DNA of 37,518 nucleotides from Stenotrophomonas chelatiphaga (GCF_001431535.1 NZ_LDJK01000047.1:1-37518); one strand, 5' to 3'; numbered from the stretch's first letter, positions 16,360 through 25,508 are shown. The notes: generated by a model from the sequence alone, not told the origin. A program made the numbers and translations.

Positions 16360-18192
16360 TCAGCCTTCGGCGGCGACAAATCCACCGGTCTGACGTGCCC
16401 ACAGCCGCGCATACAGACCACCGGCCGCGACCAGTTCAGCATGCGTGCCGGTTTCCACGATGCGCCCCTGGTCCATCACCACCAGCCGGTCCATCCGCGC
16501 GATGGTCGAAAGCCGGTGCGCGATGGCGATCACCGTCTTGCCGCCCATCAGCTCATCCAGGTTGTCCTGGATTGCCGCTTCCACTTCCGAATCCAACGCC
16601 GACGTCGCTTCGTCCAGCACCAGGATCGGCGCGTCCTTCAGCAACACGCGGGCAATCGCGATGCGTTGGCGCTGCCCACCTGAAAGTTTTACCCCCCGCT
16701 CGCCCACCAGGGCGTTGTAGCCCTGCCGGCCCTGGGCGTCGACCAGTGAATCGATGAAGCCATCGGCACGCGCCTTGGCCACGGCCGCACGCAGTTCCTC
16801 TTCAGACGCTTCGGGCCGCCCGTACAGCAGGTTGTCGCGGATCGAACGATGCAGCAGCGACGTATCCTGGGTCACCACGCCGATCTGGCCGCGCAGGCTT
16901 TCCTGGGTGACGCCGGCGATATCCTGGCCATCGATGGTGATACGGCCACTTTCCAGGTCGTACAGGCGCAGCAGCACGTTGACCAAGGTGGACTTGCCCG
17001 CGCCCGATGGCCCGACCAGGCCGATCTTTTCGCCGGGCTTCACCTTCAGGTCCAGCCCGGCGATCACCCCACCACGCTTGCCGTAGTGGAAATGGATGTC
17101 CTGGAAGTGCACGCCGCCGGCACTCACCTTGAGCGGCACGGCATCATCGCGGTCCTGCACCGTCAGCGGCTGGGAAATGGTGGTGATGCCATCCTGCACC
17201 GTGCCGATGTCTTCGAAGATGCCGTTGATGGTCCACATGATCCAGCCGGACATGTTGTGGATGCGGATGACCAGGCCGGTGGCCAGGGTGATCGCACCGA
17301 CCGTGATCAGCCCATCGTTCCACAGCCACAGTGCCAGCCCGCAGGTGCCTGCGATCAGGAACCCGTTGACGATGGCGATGGTCAGGTCCATGCCGCTGGT
17401 GATGCGCGTCTGCCGGCGATGCTTCTCCGCCAGTTCCTGGATCGATTCGGCGACGTAGGCCTGCTCGCGTCCGCCATGGGCGAACAGCTTCAGCGTGGGG
17501 ATGTTGGTATAGCCATCGACGATGCGGCCCATCGCCTTCGAACGCGCTTCGGAGGCGATCCACGCGCGCTCTTTCGCACGCGGCACGAAGTACACCATGA
17601 TCACCGCATAGGCCAGCATCCACAGCACCAGCGGGATCATCAGCCGCCAGTCGGCCTGGGCGAACAGGAACAGCGCGGTGCCGGTATAGACCACGATGTA
17701 CCAGAGCGAATCGACCATCTGCACCGCCGATTCGCGCAACGAGGTACCCGTCTGCATGACCCGGTTGGCCACGCTGCCAGCGAAATCGTTCTGGAAGAAG
17801 GTCAGGCTCTGGCGCACCACGTAGTTGTGCATCAGCCAGCGCGAGCGGTTGCTCAGGCCGGGCACGATGGCCTGGTTGACCAGCAGGTTGTGCAGCCCGA
17901 CCAGCACCGGCCGGGCGACCACGCAGACCCCCACCATCCACAGCAGGTCCGACGCATGCCGCTGGAAGAAACCGGCGCCGGGCTGCTCGGCGACCATGTC
18001 GACGATGCGGCCGAGGAAATCGAACATCGCCACTTCCACCAGCGCCAGCAGCAGGCCGGCGACCAGCGTTGCCAGCAGCACCGGCCACACCGGGTGCAGA
18101 TAGAACAGGTAGAACTTGAACACGCTGCGCGGCGGCATGCGCTTGTCCACCGGCGGGAACACCGGGATCAGGGATTCAAACCAGCGGAACAT
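16360..18192 (-). CDS. MsbA/Atm1-type ABC exporter, fused permease and ATPase
   Basis: Half-transporter of 610 residues that would act as a homodimer in the inner membrane. The N-terminal part (about 25-330) has six transmembrane helices; the nucleotide-binding domain follows. Visible motifs: Walker A GPSGAGKST (394-402), Q-loop TQD (441-443), signature LSGGQRQR (503-510), Walker B ILVLDE (523-528), D-loop SALD and switch His559 (AHRLST). All catalytic residues are present, so it should be an active exporter. The substrate is not readable; the family covers lipids, drugs and peptides. GTG at 18195 directly precedes the preferred ATG at 18192. No partner gene adjoins it. Confidence 0.92.
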   Translation of the reverse strand: MFRWFESLIPVFPPVDKRMPPRSVFKFYLFYLHPVWPVLLATLVAGLLLALVEVAMFDFLGRIVDMVAEQPGAGFFQRHASDLLWMVGVCVVARPVLVGLHNLLVNQAIVPGLSNRSRWLMHNYVVRQSLTFFQNDFAGSVANRVMQTGTSLRESAVQMVDSLWYIVVYTGTALFLFAQADWRLMIPLVLWMLAYAVIMVYFVPRAKERAWIASEARSKAMGRIVDGYTNIPTLKLFAHGGREQAYVAESIQELAEKHRRQTRITSGMDLTIAIVNGFLIAGTCGLALWLWNDGLITVGAITLATGLVIRIHNMSGWIMWTINGIFEDIGTVQDGITTISQPLTVQDRDDAVPLKVSAGGVHFQDIHFHYGKRGGVIAGLDLKVKPGEKIGLVGPSGAGKSTLVNVLLRLYDLESGRITIDGQDIAGVTQESLRGQIGVVTQDTSLLHRSIRDNLLYGRPEASEEELRAAVAKARADGFIDSLVDAQGRQGYNALVGERGVKLSGGQRQRIAIARVLLKDAPILVLDEATSALDSEVEAAIQDNLDELMGGKTVIAIAHRLSTIARMDRLVVMDQGRIVETGTHAELVAAGGLYARLWARQTGGFVAAEG

Positions 18193-18246
18193 CACAGTCG
18201 CTCACAGCGGGGTAACGGGTGGATTATCCCATCGTATGCATGGCGG

Positions 18247-18270
18247 GTAGTGACGGCCGCTGGCCGTTGT
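18247..18270 (+). repeat. SMAG-like GTAG palindrome
   Basis: Begins GTAGTGACGGCCGCTGGCCG, identical over these 20 bases to the copy at 7396-7419 but with a decayed 3' stem end (TTG for TCA). It sits between the serine hydrolase stop and the ABC exporter start, both on the minus strand. Confidence 0.75.
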
Positions 18271-18281
18271 CCACGCCAGCC

Positions 18282-19841
18282 TCACCCCTGCGGCACGAAC
18301 AACAGATCCTGGAAGTCGAAACTGAAGTCGGTCAGCTCCGAGATCGCCTGCAGGCGTACTTCGCGGACCTTGCCGTCCGGATCCAGGCTGAAGTTGACGA
18401 ATGCATCGGCATTGAGCGAGCGGTCGTCCCAGCGCACGATGAAGGTGTCGTGCTGCCAGTGCTCCAGCGTGCCGACCAGCTGCGCGGTCTTGTCGAACTG
18501 CAGGCGCAGCGCCTTGCCGTTGCCGGTGATGTGCATGTCGCCGTACCAGCGGTCGCGGTAGCGGCCCGCATAGCCTTTCAGCGGCAGTGACGGGGTGCTG
18601 CCCGTGGTGCGTGCCGCCTGGTGCCTGGCCCAGGCCGCGTCGGCCTTGTCCCGGCCCTTGTCCACCGCCTTGCCGTAGGCTTCCACCCAGTCATGCCGCT
18701 CACCGCCGAGATAGGCATCGAGCACGCTCAGGGTGATGGCATTGAAGGCCGCGCCGGCCTCCTGGTTGGTCAGCACCACCACGCCCAGGTTCTCGCCGGG
18801 TACCAGCGTCACCCGGGACACCATGCCCGGCCAGCCGCCGGTATGCCACACCAGCTTGCGGCCGCGGAAATCGCTCAGGCTCCAGCCTTCGGCGTAACCG
18901 GCGAAGTTCGGCCGCGCCGGCGCCAGCTCCGGTACCGCCGGCTCGGCCACCACCTGCGGGGTGATCATCTGCCACATCTGCTGCTGGCTTTTCGCCGTGA
19001 ACAGCGCACTGCCGTCGGCCAGCTGGCCCTGCGCCAGCTGCACCTGCATCCAGCGCGCCATGTCATGCACGCTGGAGTAGATGCCACCGGCGCCGGCGTT
19101 GTTCTGCCAGGTCAGCGGTGCCACCGTGCGCAAGTCGGTGAAGTCGAACTTCGCGTGGCCCACCGCCGCGTTGTCGCCAGCGCGCAGATGATCGGCGTTG
19201 TAACGGGTGCCGGCCATGCCGACCTTGTCGAATATGCGCTGCTGCAGGAACGCCTGGTAGGACTGCCCGGAGACCTTCTCGATGACCTGCTGTGCCACGG
19301 CGTACAGGATGTTGTCGTAGGCATAACGCTCGCGGAACCCGCCTTTCAGCGGCACCCTGCCCAAGCGTTCCACCACCTCGGCGTTACTGTAGGTGGTGGT
19401 CGGCCAGAACAGCAGGTCACCGGCGCCCAGGCCCAGTCCACTGCGGTGCGACAGCAGGTCGCGCAGGGTCATCTGCTGGGTCACGAACGGGTCGGACATG
19501 CGGAACGACGGCAGGTGGTCGACCACCCTGTCGTCCATTTTCAGCAGTCCCTGTTCGGCCAGCAGGTTCAGCGACAGCGCGGTGAATGCCTTGGTGTTGG
19601 ACGCGATGGCAAACAGCGTGTCGGCCTGCACCGGCTCCGGGCGGCCCTGCTCGCGCACGCCCCAGCCCTGCTCCAGCACCACCTTGCCATCCTTGACCAC
19701 GGCCACTGCGATGCCGGGCACGTCGAAGCGCGCGCGTACCCGCTCCACCGTGGCATCCAGGTCCTGCAGCGGGGGCGGAGTCGCCGCGGTCGCCAGGGTG
19801 GTACAGGCCAGCAGCATCGCGCCTCCGATCAGGAATTTCAT
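18282..19841 (-). CDS. serine hydrolase, class C beta-lactamase fold
   Basis: Exported protein of 519 residues. The signal peptide is MKFLIGGAMLLACTTLATA. The beta-lactamase/transpeptidase domain has the three family motifs: S81-x-x-K84 (IASNTKAF), Y175-x-N177 (YAYDNILY) and H333-T-G335 (VWHTGGWPG) in place of KTG. After about residue 400 there is a second domain (LPLKGYAGRYRDRWYGDMHI onwards) like DUF3471 of esterase/peptidase relatives. It is more likely a periplasmic peptidase or esterase than a drug-resistance enzyme, because HTG is typical of the EstB/Pab87-type branch. The ATG at 19841 is chosen for the signal peptide; GTG at 19844 is nearly equivalent. It is divergent from the VOC remnant/DUF72 unit. 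Confidence 0.9.
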   Translation of the reverse strand: MKFLIGGAMLLACTTLATAATPPPLQDLDATVERVRARFDVPGIAVAVVKDGKVVLEQGWGVREQGRPEPVQADTLFAIASNTKAFTALSLNLLAEQGLLKMDDRVVDHLPSFRMSDPFVTQQMTLRDLLSHRSGLGLGAGDLLFWPTTTYSNAEVVERLGRVPLKGGFRERYAYDNILYAVAQQVIEKVSGQSYQAFLQQRIFDKVGMAGTRYNADHLRAGDNAAVGHAKFDFTDLRTVAPLTWQNNAGAGGIYSSVHDMARWMQVQLAQGQLADGSALFTAKSQQQMWQMITPQVVAEPAVPELAPARPNFAGYAEGWSLSDFRGRKLVWHTGGWPGMVSRVTLVPGENLGVVVLTNQEAGAAFNAITLSVLDAYLGGERHDWVEAYGKAVDKGRDKADAAWARHQAARTTGSTPSLPLKGYAGRYRDRWYGDMHITGNGKALRLQFDKTAQLVGTLEHWQHDTFIVRWDDRSLNADAFVNFSLDPDGKVREVRLQAISELTDFSFDFQDLLFVPQG

Positions 19842-19947
19842 CACGCACTTTCTCCAGGCTGGGTTGCCGCGCGGTACAGCCGCCGACGGAATTCTCATGA
19901 TGGTAACGGGGTCCAGCGCAGCCTTTCCCGTGCCAAAGGAGGGTGCC

Positions 19948-20070
19948 ATGGATACACGCGAGCAGACCAGCAACGGTTCGACCATCATCCCGTGCCTGCG
20001 CTACCGCGATGCGCTGGAAGTGTTCGTGGGTGCAGCCGACGTCGGCCGCTGCGTGCAGGCACGCGCGTGA
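19948..20070 (+). pseudogene. truncated VOC/glyoxalase-like gene start (40 codons)
   Basis: Encodes 40 residues, with NGSTIIPCLRYRDALEVFVG resembling the first strand of PhnB/VOC-type proteins, whose starts often read T-I-I-P-C-L-R-Y-R-D-A. After this the VOC pattern is lost and the frame stops. It has the best ribosome binding site in the area, AAAGGAGGG, about 5 nt before the ATG. Its TGA overlaps the GTG start of the DUF72 gene as GTGA. It is either a deletion remnant or a short leader peptide that loads ribosomes for DUF72 translation. VOC identity is inferred from a short match. Confidence 0.55.
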
Positions 20071-20867
20071 CAGCGGCGGCAATCCGCTGCGGCATCGGCG
20101 GCTGGGTCTTCCCCGAATGGCGTGGCGGGATCTTCTATCCTGAGGGCCTGGCACAGCGCGAAGAACTGGCGTTCGCCAGCCGCGCCCTGCGCTGCATTGA
20201 AATCAATGGCACGTTCTACCGTACCCCGACCGCTGCCCAATGCGCGCAGTGGGCCGCACAGACGCCGCCGGGCTTCCGTTTTTCGATGAAGGCGCCGCGC
20301 TACCTGGTGCAGCGGCGTGACCTGTCCGGTGTTGCCGAGGCCGCGCAGCCTTTCCTGCAGGCCGCGCTGGGCCTCGGCGACCGGCTGGGGCCCCTGTTAT
20401 GGCAGTTCGCGCCGGGCCACGCGGCCGACGCCGAGGCGCTGGCGGCGTTCATGGGTTCCCTGCCCGCCACGCTGCAGGGCGTGCCGTTGCAGCACGCGGT
20501 GGAGGTGCGCAATCCTGCCGCGATGGACGCCACGCTGGTGCAGGCCGCACGCCTGCATGGGGTGGCCCTGGTCATCGAAGACAGCCAGGAAGCGGCGCTG
20601 CATGGTGATGTCAGCGCCGACTTCGTCTACGCACGGATCAAGCGCAGCCAGCCGCGCCTGCGTGCCGGGCTGCCCGCGCCACTGCAGCAACGCTGGGCCG
20701 CGCGCGCCCAGGCCTGGGCCGCTGGCCATGCGGTGGACGACCTTCCGTTGATCGCAGCGCCGGCCGCGGGCAGGCCGCGCGAGGTGTATCTGCTGTGCAT
20801 CGGCGCAGGCAAGCAGCGCAACCCCGCGGCCGCCATCGCCCTGCAACAACGCTGCGACACGCGCTGA
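20067..20867 (+). CDS. DUF72-domain protein
   Basis: Cytoplasmic TIM-barrel-like protein of 266 residues. The DUF72 pattern is clear: IRCGIGGWVFPEWRGGIFYP at the start, CIEINGTFYRTPTAAQ, FRFSMKAPRYLVQRR, LLWQFAPG, and DFVYARIKRSQ near the end. The biochemical role of the family is not established. The GTG at 20067 is chosen because it overlaps the stop codon of the 40-codon VOC-like frame and directly precedes the conserved IRCGIGGW. No independent ribosome binding site is seen, so translation is probably coupled to that short frame. The plus-strand frame is open far upstream but antisense to the serine hydrolase, so the extension is not real. Confidence 0.88.
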   Translation: MTAAAIRCGIGGWVFPEWRGGIFYPEGLAQREELAFASRALRCIEINGTFYRTPTAAQCAQWAAQTPPGFRFSMKAPRYLVQRRDLSGVAEAAQPFLQAALGLGDRLGPLLWQFAPGHAADAEALAAFMGSLPATLQGVPLQHAVEVRNPAAMDATLVQAARLHGVALVIEDSQEAALHGDVSADFVYARIKRSQPRLRAGLPAPLQQRWAARAQAWAAGHAVDDLPLIAAPAAGRPREVYLLCIGAGKQRNPAAAIALQQRCDTR

Positions 20868-20906
20868 CCCATCGCCGCCGACGCTGGCTTGCCGCACAAT
20901 ACCGCG

Positions 20907-21824
20907 ATGAGCAGCCCCGATACCCGCAAAGCCCTTTTCCAGATCCATTTCTGCGTGCTGCTGTGGGGCATCACCGCCATCCTCGGCAAGCTGATCACCC
21001 TGCCCGCGCTGCCGCTGGTGTGGTGGCGCATGCTGCTGGTGGTGGCCATGCTGGCGCTGCTGCCGCGGGTGTGGCGCGGCCTGCTCAACATGCCATGGCG
21101 GGTGGTCGCGGCTTACTCCGGGATCGGCGCCCTGGTTGCGCTGCACTGGCTCACCTTCTACGGCGCGGTGAAGCTGGCCAACGCCTCCGTTGCCGCCACC
21201 TGCATCGCGCTGGCTCCGGTGTTCACCTCCATCATCGAACCCTGGGTGGCCAAGCGCCCCTTCCAGCTGCGCGAACTGCTGTTCGGCATCGCGGTGCTGC
21301 CTGGCGTGGCGCTGGTGGTCGGCGGCGTCCCGGAAGGCATGCGCCTGGGAGTGCTGGTCGGCGCGATGTCGGCCCTGCTGGTGGCGGTGTTCGGTTCGCT
21401 CAACAAGCGCATGGTCAGCCATGCCGACCCACTGACCGTCACCGCGCTGGAACTGGGTGCCGGCACCCTGACCCTGACCCTGCTGGCACCGTTGATGCCG
21501 TTCCTGCTGCCCGCCCTCGCCAGCCCGCTATGGGTGCTACCGAACCTGCATGACGGCATCCTGCTGCTGGTGCTGGCCGGCTTCTGCACGCTGCTGCCCT
21601 TCGCTCTGGCGCTGGTCGCGCTGCGCCACCTCAGCGCCTACACCGTGCAGCTGGTGACCAACCTGGAGCCGGTGTATGCGGTCATCCTGGCGGTGGTACT
21701 GCTGCGCGAACAACATGAAGTCGCCGGCTGGTTCTACGTCGGCGTGGCGGTCATCGTCGGCGCCGTCTTCCTGCACCCGCTGCTCAATCGCCGGCGCCCG
21801 GTGCAGCACCCCGAACTGATCTGA
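20907..21824 (+). CDS. EamA/DMT-family transporter
   Basis: Inner-membrane transporter of 305 residues with about ten helices. The first repeat begins FQIHFCVLLWGITAILGKLI, and its final signature is ANASVAATCIALAPVFTSII. The second repeat ends with LSAYTVQLVTNLEPVYAVIL followed by LREQHEVAGWFYVGVAVIV. This is a different subgroup from the EamA gene at 9894, as the two share only family-level patterns. Substrate unknown. The ATG at 20907 has no Shine-Dalgarno sequence, but CACAAT lies 6 nt upstream and could be a -10, which would make the message leaderless. It follows the DUF72 gene by 39 bp, so read-through is also possible. Confidence 0.9.
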   Translation: MSSPDTRKALFQIHFCVLLWGITAILGKLITLPALPLVWWRMLLVVAMLALLPRVWRGLLNMPWRVVAAYSGIGALVALHWLTFYGAVKLANASVAATCIALAPVFTSIIEPWVAKRPFQLRELLFGIAVLPGVALVVGGVPEGMRLGVLVGAMSALLVAVFGSLNKRMVSHADPLTVTALELGAGTLTLTLLAPLMPFLLPALASPLWVLPNLHDGILLLVLAGFCTLLPFALALVALRHLSAYTVQLVTNLEPVYAVILAVVLLREQHEVAGWFYVGVAVIVGAVFLHPLLNRRRPVQHPELI

Positions 21825-21830
21825 CCGGAT

Positions 21831-22901
21831 TCATCCGGCGGTCTCCACGCGGTTGCGGCCGGCCGCCTTGGCCCGGTACAGGGCAGCGTCGGCGCGTTCG
21901 ATGGTGCGGTCGGTCGGGTCACCGCTGCGGTGCGCGGCCACGCCGATGCTGACGGTCACCGGGAATCCCAGCGGCAGGTCGGCCACCGCCATGCGCAGGA
22001 AATCGCATTGCAGTTCAGCGGTGCGCAGGTCGGTGTCCGGCAGCAGCAGCACGAACTCTTCGCCGCCGTAACGCGCCGCCATGCCGGCGCCGGCAAACTG
22101 GCCACGCAGCAGGCGCCCCAGTTCGGCCAACACGCGGTCGCCGGTGGCGTGCCCCTGGAAATCGTTGATGCGCTTGAAATGATCGATGTCGAGCAGCGCC
22201 ACGCAGGTCTGCCGCGGCTGCCCCTCGGTGTCGGCCACGGCTGCATCCAGCGCCATCGCCATGGCCCGCCGGTTGGGCAGCCCGGTCAGCGCATCGGTAC
22301 GGCTCTGCTCGGCCAGGTCCGCGTTCTGCGCCAACAGCACGTCATGGTAATCAGCGAGCAGCCGTTCGTAGTCATCGCGCTCCTGCATGTGCTGCTGGAT
22401 GTCCAGCGCGAACCGGCGCAGCTCCATCACTACCATCACCTGCCGCGAAAGTGCCGCCAGTGCCTTGGCACGGTCCGGTTCGAGCTGATGCGGCTGCGAA
22501 TCGAACACGCACAGCGTGCCCAGGGGAAGACCCTCGTTGCTGATCAGCGGAGCACCGGCATAGAAGCGTACGCCGGGGGCACCCACCACGATCGGGTTGT
22601 CATGGAAGCGCGCATCCAGGCGCGCATCCTCGATCACCATGACCTCGCGCGGGCTCAGGATCGCATGCCCGCACATCGACGCATCGCGCGGCAGCTCGGC
22701 CGTCTCCACGCCCTGCACCGACTTGAACCATTGCCGCTCGGCATCGATCAGGGTGACCGCTGCCATGGACGTGCCGGCCACCGCCTTGGCGATGGTGACA
22801 AGATCCTCGAAGGTCTGCTCCTTCTCCGAGTCCAGGATCCGGTAGCGGTGCAGCGCATCCAGGCGATGCGCTTCATTGGCAGGCTTGTCGGGCTTGATCA
22901 T
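21831..22901 (-). CDS. GAF-GGDEF diguanylate cyclase
   Basis: Cytoplasmic protein of 356 residues that should make cyclic di-GMP. The N-terminal GAF domain (about 20-165) contains TLIDAERQWFKSVQGVE and MCGHAILSPREVMVIEDA. A short coiled coil (LDIQQHMQERDDYERLL) leads to the GGDEF domain from about 200: DALTGLPNRRAM, DIDHFKRINDFQGHATGD and the active-site motif GGEEF at 279-283. The inhibitory I-site, which would be RxxD at 270-273, reads AGAG, so product inhibition at the canonical site is unlikely. The signal sensed by GAF is unknown. It is the first of three cyclic-di-GMP genes on this strand and has its own TAGACT -10 candidate upstream. Confidence 0.93.
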   Translation of the reverse strand: MIKPDKPANEAHRLDALHRYRILDSEKEQTFEDLVTIAKAVAGTSMAAVTLIDAERQWFKSVQGVETAELPRDASMCGHAILSPREVMVIEDARLDARFHDNPIVVGAPGVRFYAGAPLISNEGLPLGTLCVFDSQPHQLEPDRAKALAALSRQVMVVMELRRFALDIQQHMQERDDYERLLADYHDVLLAQNADLAEQSRTDALTGLPNRRAMAMALDAAVADTEGQPRQTCVALLDIDHFKRINDFQGHATGDRVLAELGRLLRGQFAGAGMAARYGGEEFVLLLPDTDLRTAELQCDFLRMAVADLPLGFPVTVSIGVAAHRSGDPTDRTIERADAALYRAKAAGRNRVETAG

Positions 22902-22931
22902 CCAGCACTCGAGTGATGGCAGCTGACACCC

Positions 22932-22937
22932 AGTCTA
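22932..22937 (-). promoter_or_regulatory. candidate -10 (TAGACT) for the GAF-GGDEF gene
   Basis: TAGACT on the minus strand, about 30 bp before the ATG. The same hexamer precedes the genes at 33945 and 34092, and TAGAAT precedes 36108. No good -35 is seen here. A perfect CACTCGAGTG palindrome (22906-22915) lies between this and the start codon. Confidence 0.4.
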
Positions 22938-22975
22938 GAGGAAAGCCACCGGGCATGGCGCGGCCAGGCCGGGTC

Positions 22976-23698
22976 TTACCAGTCCAGTTGCCCCGGCAGC
23001 AGCCCGCGCAGTTCCGGCTCGCTGAGGTTGCGCCACTGGCCCGGCTTGAGCGCGCCGATCTTGATGTTGTCGATGCGCACGCGACGCAGCTGGGTGACCC
23101 GGAAACCGAACTCGGCGGCCATCAGGCGGATCTGCCGGTTGAGCCCCTGCTGCAGGGTGATGCGGAACCCGAACTTGGCGATACGCGAGGTACGGCACGG
23201 CAGGGTCATCTGGTCGTGGATGCGCACACCGCGGGCCATCGCGCGCAGGAACTCGTCGGTCACCGGCTTGTTCACCGCGACCAGGTATTCCTTCTGGTGG
23301 CCGTTTTCCGCACGCAGGATCTGGTTGACGATGTCGCCGTTGCTGGTCATCAGGATCAGGCCTTCCGAATCCTTGTCGAGCCGGCCGATCGGGAAGATGC
23401 GCTGCTCATGACCGACGAACTCGACGATGTTCCCCTTCACCGAACTTTCGGTGGTGCAGGTCACCCCGACCGGCTTGTTGAGCACGATGTAGACGTGGCG
23501 GCGACCGCCCGGGCGGCTGGCCTGGCGGGCACGCAGGGGCTGGCCGTCGACCAGCACCTTGTCCTCTTCGCCGACCACCGCGCCGGTACCGGCGGGACGT
23601 CCATTGACAGTGACGCGACGTTCGCTGATCAGCCGGTCGGCCTCGCGACGGGAGCAGAAGCCGGTTTCGGCGATGTATTTGTTGATGCGGATGGTCAT
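22976..23698 (-). CDS. rluF: 23S rRNA pseudouridine synthase RluF
   Basis: RNA pseudouridine synthase of the RsuA family, 240 residues. The N-terminal S4 RNA-binding domain (MTIRINKYIAETGFCSRREA, residues 1-60) precedes the catalytic domain with VLNKPVGVTCTTE and the active-site motif GRLDKDSEGLILMT, where Asp108 is the catalytic residue. LQQGLNRQIRLMAAEFGFRV is typical of RluF, which modifies U2604 of 23S rRNA in E. coli. RluB/RluE are alternatives but fit less well. The ATG at 23698 begins the conserved S4 domain; ten extra residues upstream in frame are not family sequence. It stands between two diguanylate cyclase genes with no obvious functional link. Confidence 0.9.
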   Translation of the reverse strand: MTIRINKYIAETGFCSRREADRLISERRVTVNGRPAGTGAVVGEEDKVLVDGQPLRARQASRPGGRRHVYIVLNKPVGVTCTTESSVKGNIVEFVGHEQRIFPIGRLDKDSEGLILMTSNGDIVNQILRAENGHQKEYLVAVNKPVTDEFLRAMARGVRIHDQMTLPCRTSRIAKFGFRITLQQGLNRQIRLMAAEFGFRVTQLRRVRIDNIKIGALKPGQWRNLSEPELRGLLPGQLDW

Positions 23699-23737
23699 GC
23701 CCCCATTATCCGGCATTGTCGCGCCCACGGCATCCGT

Positions 23738-25414
23738 TCAGAGCGGGCGCACCGCGTCCAGCTGTTCACCGTCCATCACACGGTCACGTCCGGCGCGCTT
23801 GGCCCCGTACATCGCATGGTCGGCCCGGCGCAGCAGTCCGGCCAGGTCATCATGGTCAGGCCGCCACTGGGCCAGGCCGATGCTGGCGGTCAGTGCCAGG
23901 CCGTCCACCTGCAGCGCCACCCCGGCCTCGGTGATCCGGCGCCCCACCTGCTGCAGCCGCGCCGCGGCGACATCGCGCGGAGCGCCCGGCAACAGCAGAA
24001 GGAATTCCTCCCCGCCCATCCGGAACACCTCGTCACGGCCGCGCAGGGCGCCGCGCAAGGCCCCGGCCACCGCCTGCAGCACCGCATCGCCGGTCTCGTG
24101 GCCATGGCGATCGTTGATTTCCTTGAACAGGTCGATGTCGAGGAAACCGATCACCAGCGGTGCGCCCTCGGCACGCGCGCGTTCGATCTGCACGCCGAGC
24201 TCGCGCAGCCCGGCGCGGCGATTGGGCAGCCCGGTCAGTGCGTCGGTGTCGGCCAGTTGGCGCATCTGGTCACGTTGTTCGCGCAGGTTGCCCAGGCGCT
24301 GGTTGAGCGCATAGGCGGCCATCATCAGCAACCAGGTCACGCCCAGCTGCAGGGCTTCCACACGGTGCGCCAGCAGCCATTGCGCACGGGCCAGGTCGGC
24401 GACGATCATCACCAGGAACGGGGCCAGCGCCACCAGGCCGATACTGGCCCAGCGGTCACTGCGCGACCACGCCCATACGCCTGCCAGCAAGGCCGCCATG
24501 CAGCCGGTGAAGTGCGCCGCCTCCAGCACGTCCGAGGTCCAGCCCAGCAGCGTCCAGTCCATCCAGGGCACCAGCAGCGCCACCGCGAACAAGGCGCCAC
24601 TCACGGCCGACACCACGCCACGCGAACGCGGCCAGGCGCGGTCGCCTGCGTTGAGTCGCCACAGCATCGGCAGCAGCACGGCCTGTGCGCAGGCGGTCAG
24701 GCCAACCAGCCACCAGGCACTGTCCACGCCGATCGGGAACCACGGTTCCGGATACCCACTCAGTCCCCCCAGCACGGCCTGCCACAGCACGAATACCGCG
24801 CAGGCACCAACGTAGACGAGGAAAATACGGTCGCGGGAGGTTAAAAATCCCATCAGCGCCGACAGTGCCAGCGCCAGCGCAACCGCCACGCAGGCGGTAC
24901 GCACCAGCAACCGCGCGGTATCGCGTTGCTGTACCGGACTGGGCGCGCCGAGCCGCAGCGTAGGGCCCCAACGCTCCTTGAGCGGTGTCGCCCAGGACAC
25001 ATGGATCGGCTCCAGGCTTCCGGCGCGGGGCACGGTGACCATGCCGATGCCGGCGCGGAAGCGCGAATCCCGCGTGCGGGCATCGCCCATGTTGCCGCAG
25101 ATCTCACGGTCGCCGTGGCGTATCGACACTTCGCCCGCATAGACGTTGAAGATATCCAACGCCTGCGGCTGGCCCGACCAGCCGCCTTCCGGGGCGGGAA
25201 TATCCAGCTGTTGGCGCTGTCCGCGCAGCATGTAAGGGGCACAGGCGCGATGGGGCGTCGGCTCGTCGGTCGGTCCGCCCAGCAGCAGGTAGTCGCGCAC
25301 CGGCTGCGGTGCCGCGGCGGCATTGCACAATGACAGCAGGCCGGACAGCAGCACCGCAGCCAGCACCCACCCGCCCCTGTTCCAGCGGCCCGACCGTACT
25401 ATCGTGCTCCCCAC
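23738..25414 (-). CDS. 7TM-sensor diguanylate cyclase with I-site
   Basis: Membrane diguanylate cyclase of 558 residues. A signal or anchor segment (WVLAAVLLSGLLSLC, about 16-30) is followed by a periplasmic region to about 165, seven or so transmembrane helices (about 170-370, as in the 7TMR-DISM receptors), a short coiled coil and a GGDEF domain. DALTGLPNRRAG, DIDLFKEINDRHGHETGD and GGEEF (467-471) are intact. RGRD at 458-461 is a correctly spaced inhibitory I-site, so feedback inhibition by cyclic di-GMP is expected. There is no ATG near the signal segment; GTG at 25414 is the best start. The ligand is unknown. Confidence 0.88.
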   Translation of the reverse strand: MGSTIVRSGRWNRGGWVLAAVLLSGLLSLCNAAAAPQPVRDYLLLGGPTDEPTPHRACAPYMLRGQRQQLDIPAPEGGWSGQPQALDIFNVYAGEVSIRHGDREICGNMGDARTRDSRFRAGIGMVTVPRAGSLEPIHVSWATPLKERWGPTLRLGAPSPVQQRDTARLLVRTACVAVALALALSALMGFLTSRDRIFLVYVGACAVFVLWQAVLGGLSGYPEPWFPIGVDSAWWLVGLTACAQAVLLPMLWRLNAGDRAWPRSRGVVSAVSGALFAVALLVPWMDWTLLGWTSDVLEAAHFTGCMAALLAGVWAWSRSDRWASIGLVALAPFLVMIVADLARAQWLLAHRVEALQLGVTWLLMMAAYALNQRLGNLREQRDQMRQLADTDALTGLPNRRAGLRELGVQIERARAEGAPLVIGFLDIDLFKEINDRHGHETGDAVLQAVAGALRGALRGRDEVFRMGGEEFLLLLPGAPRDVAAARLQQVGRRITEAGVALQVDGLALTASIGLAQWRPDHDDLAGLLRRADHAMYGAKRAGRDRVMDGEQLDAVRPL

Positions 25415-25508
25415 GCACCACCCGCCTGCTTGCCATCCATGTCGGGAGATTATCGCAGCCCGGCTGATTTCACGCCGGACCGCCGCCGCGCGCGGGCGAG
25501 CACGCGCT

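Noticed and set aside
16849..18561. Plus-strand frame opposite the ABC exporter
   Set aside because: Antisense shadow rich in Gln, His and Asp; the exporter has all ATPase motifs on the other strand.
18282..19841. Serine hydrolase as an AmpC-type resistance beta-lactamase
   Set aside because: HTG replaces KTG and there is a C-terminal DUF3471-like domain, both pointing to a peptidase/esterase relative. The LysR gene nearby is not adjacent or divergent to it.
22913..24844. Plus-strand frame of about 640 codons opposite rluF and the 7TM cyclase
   Set aside because: No domain, crosses two real genes, and shows the composition expected of an antisense frame.
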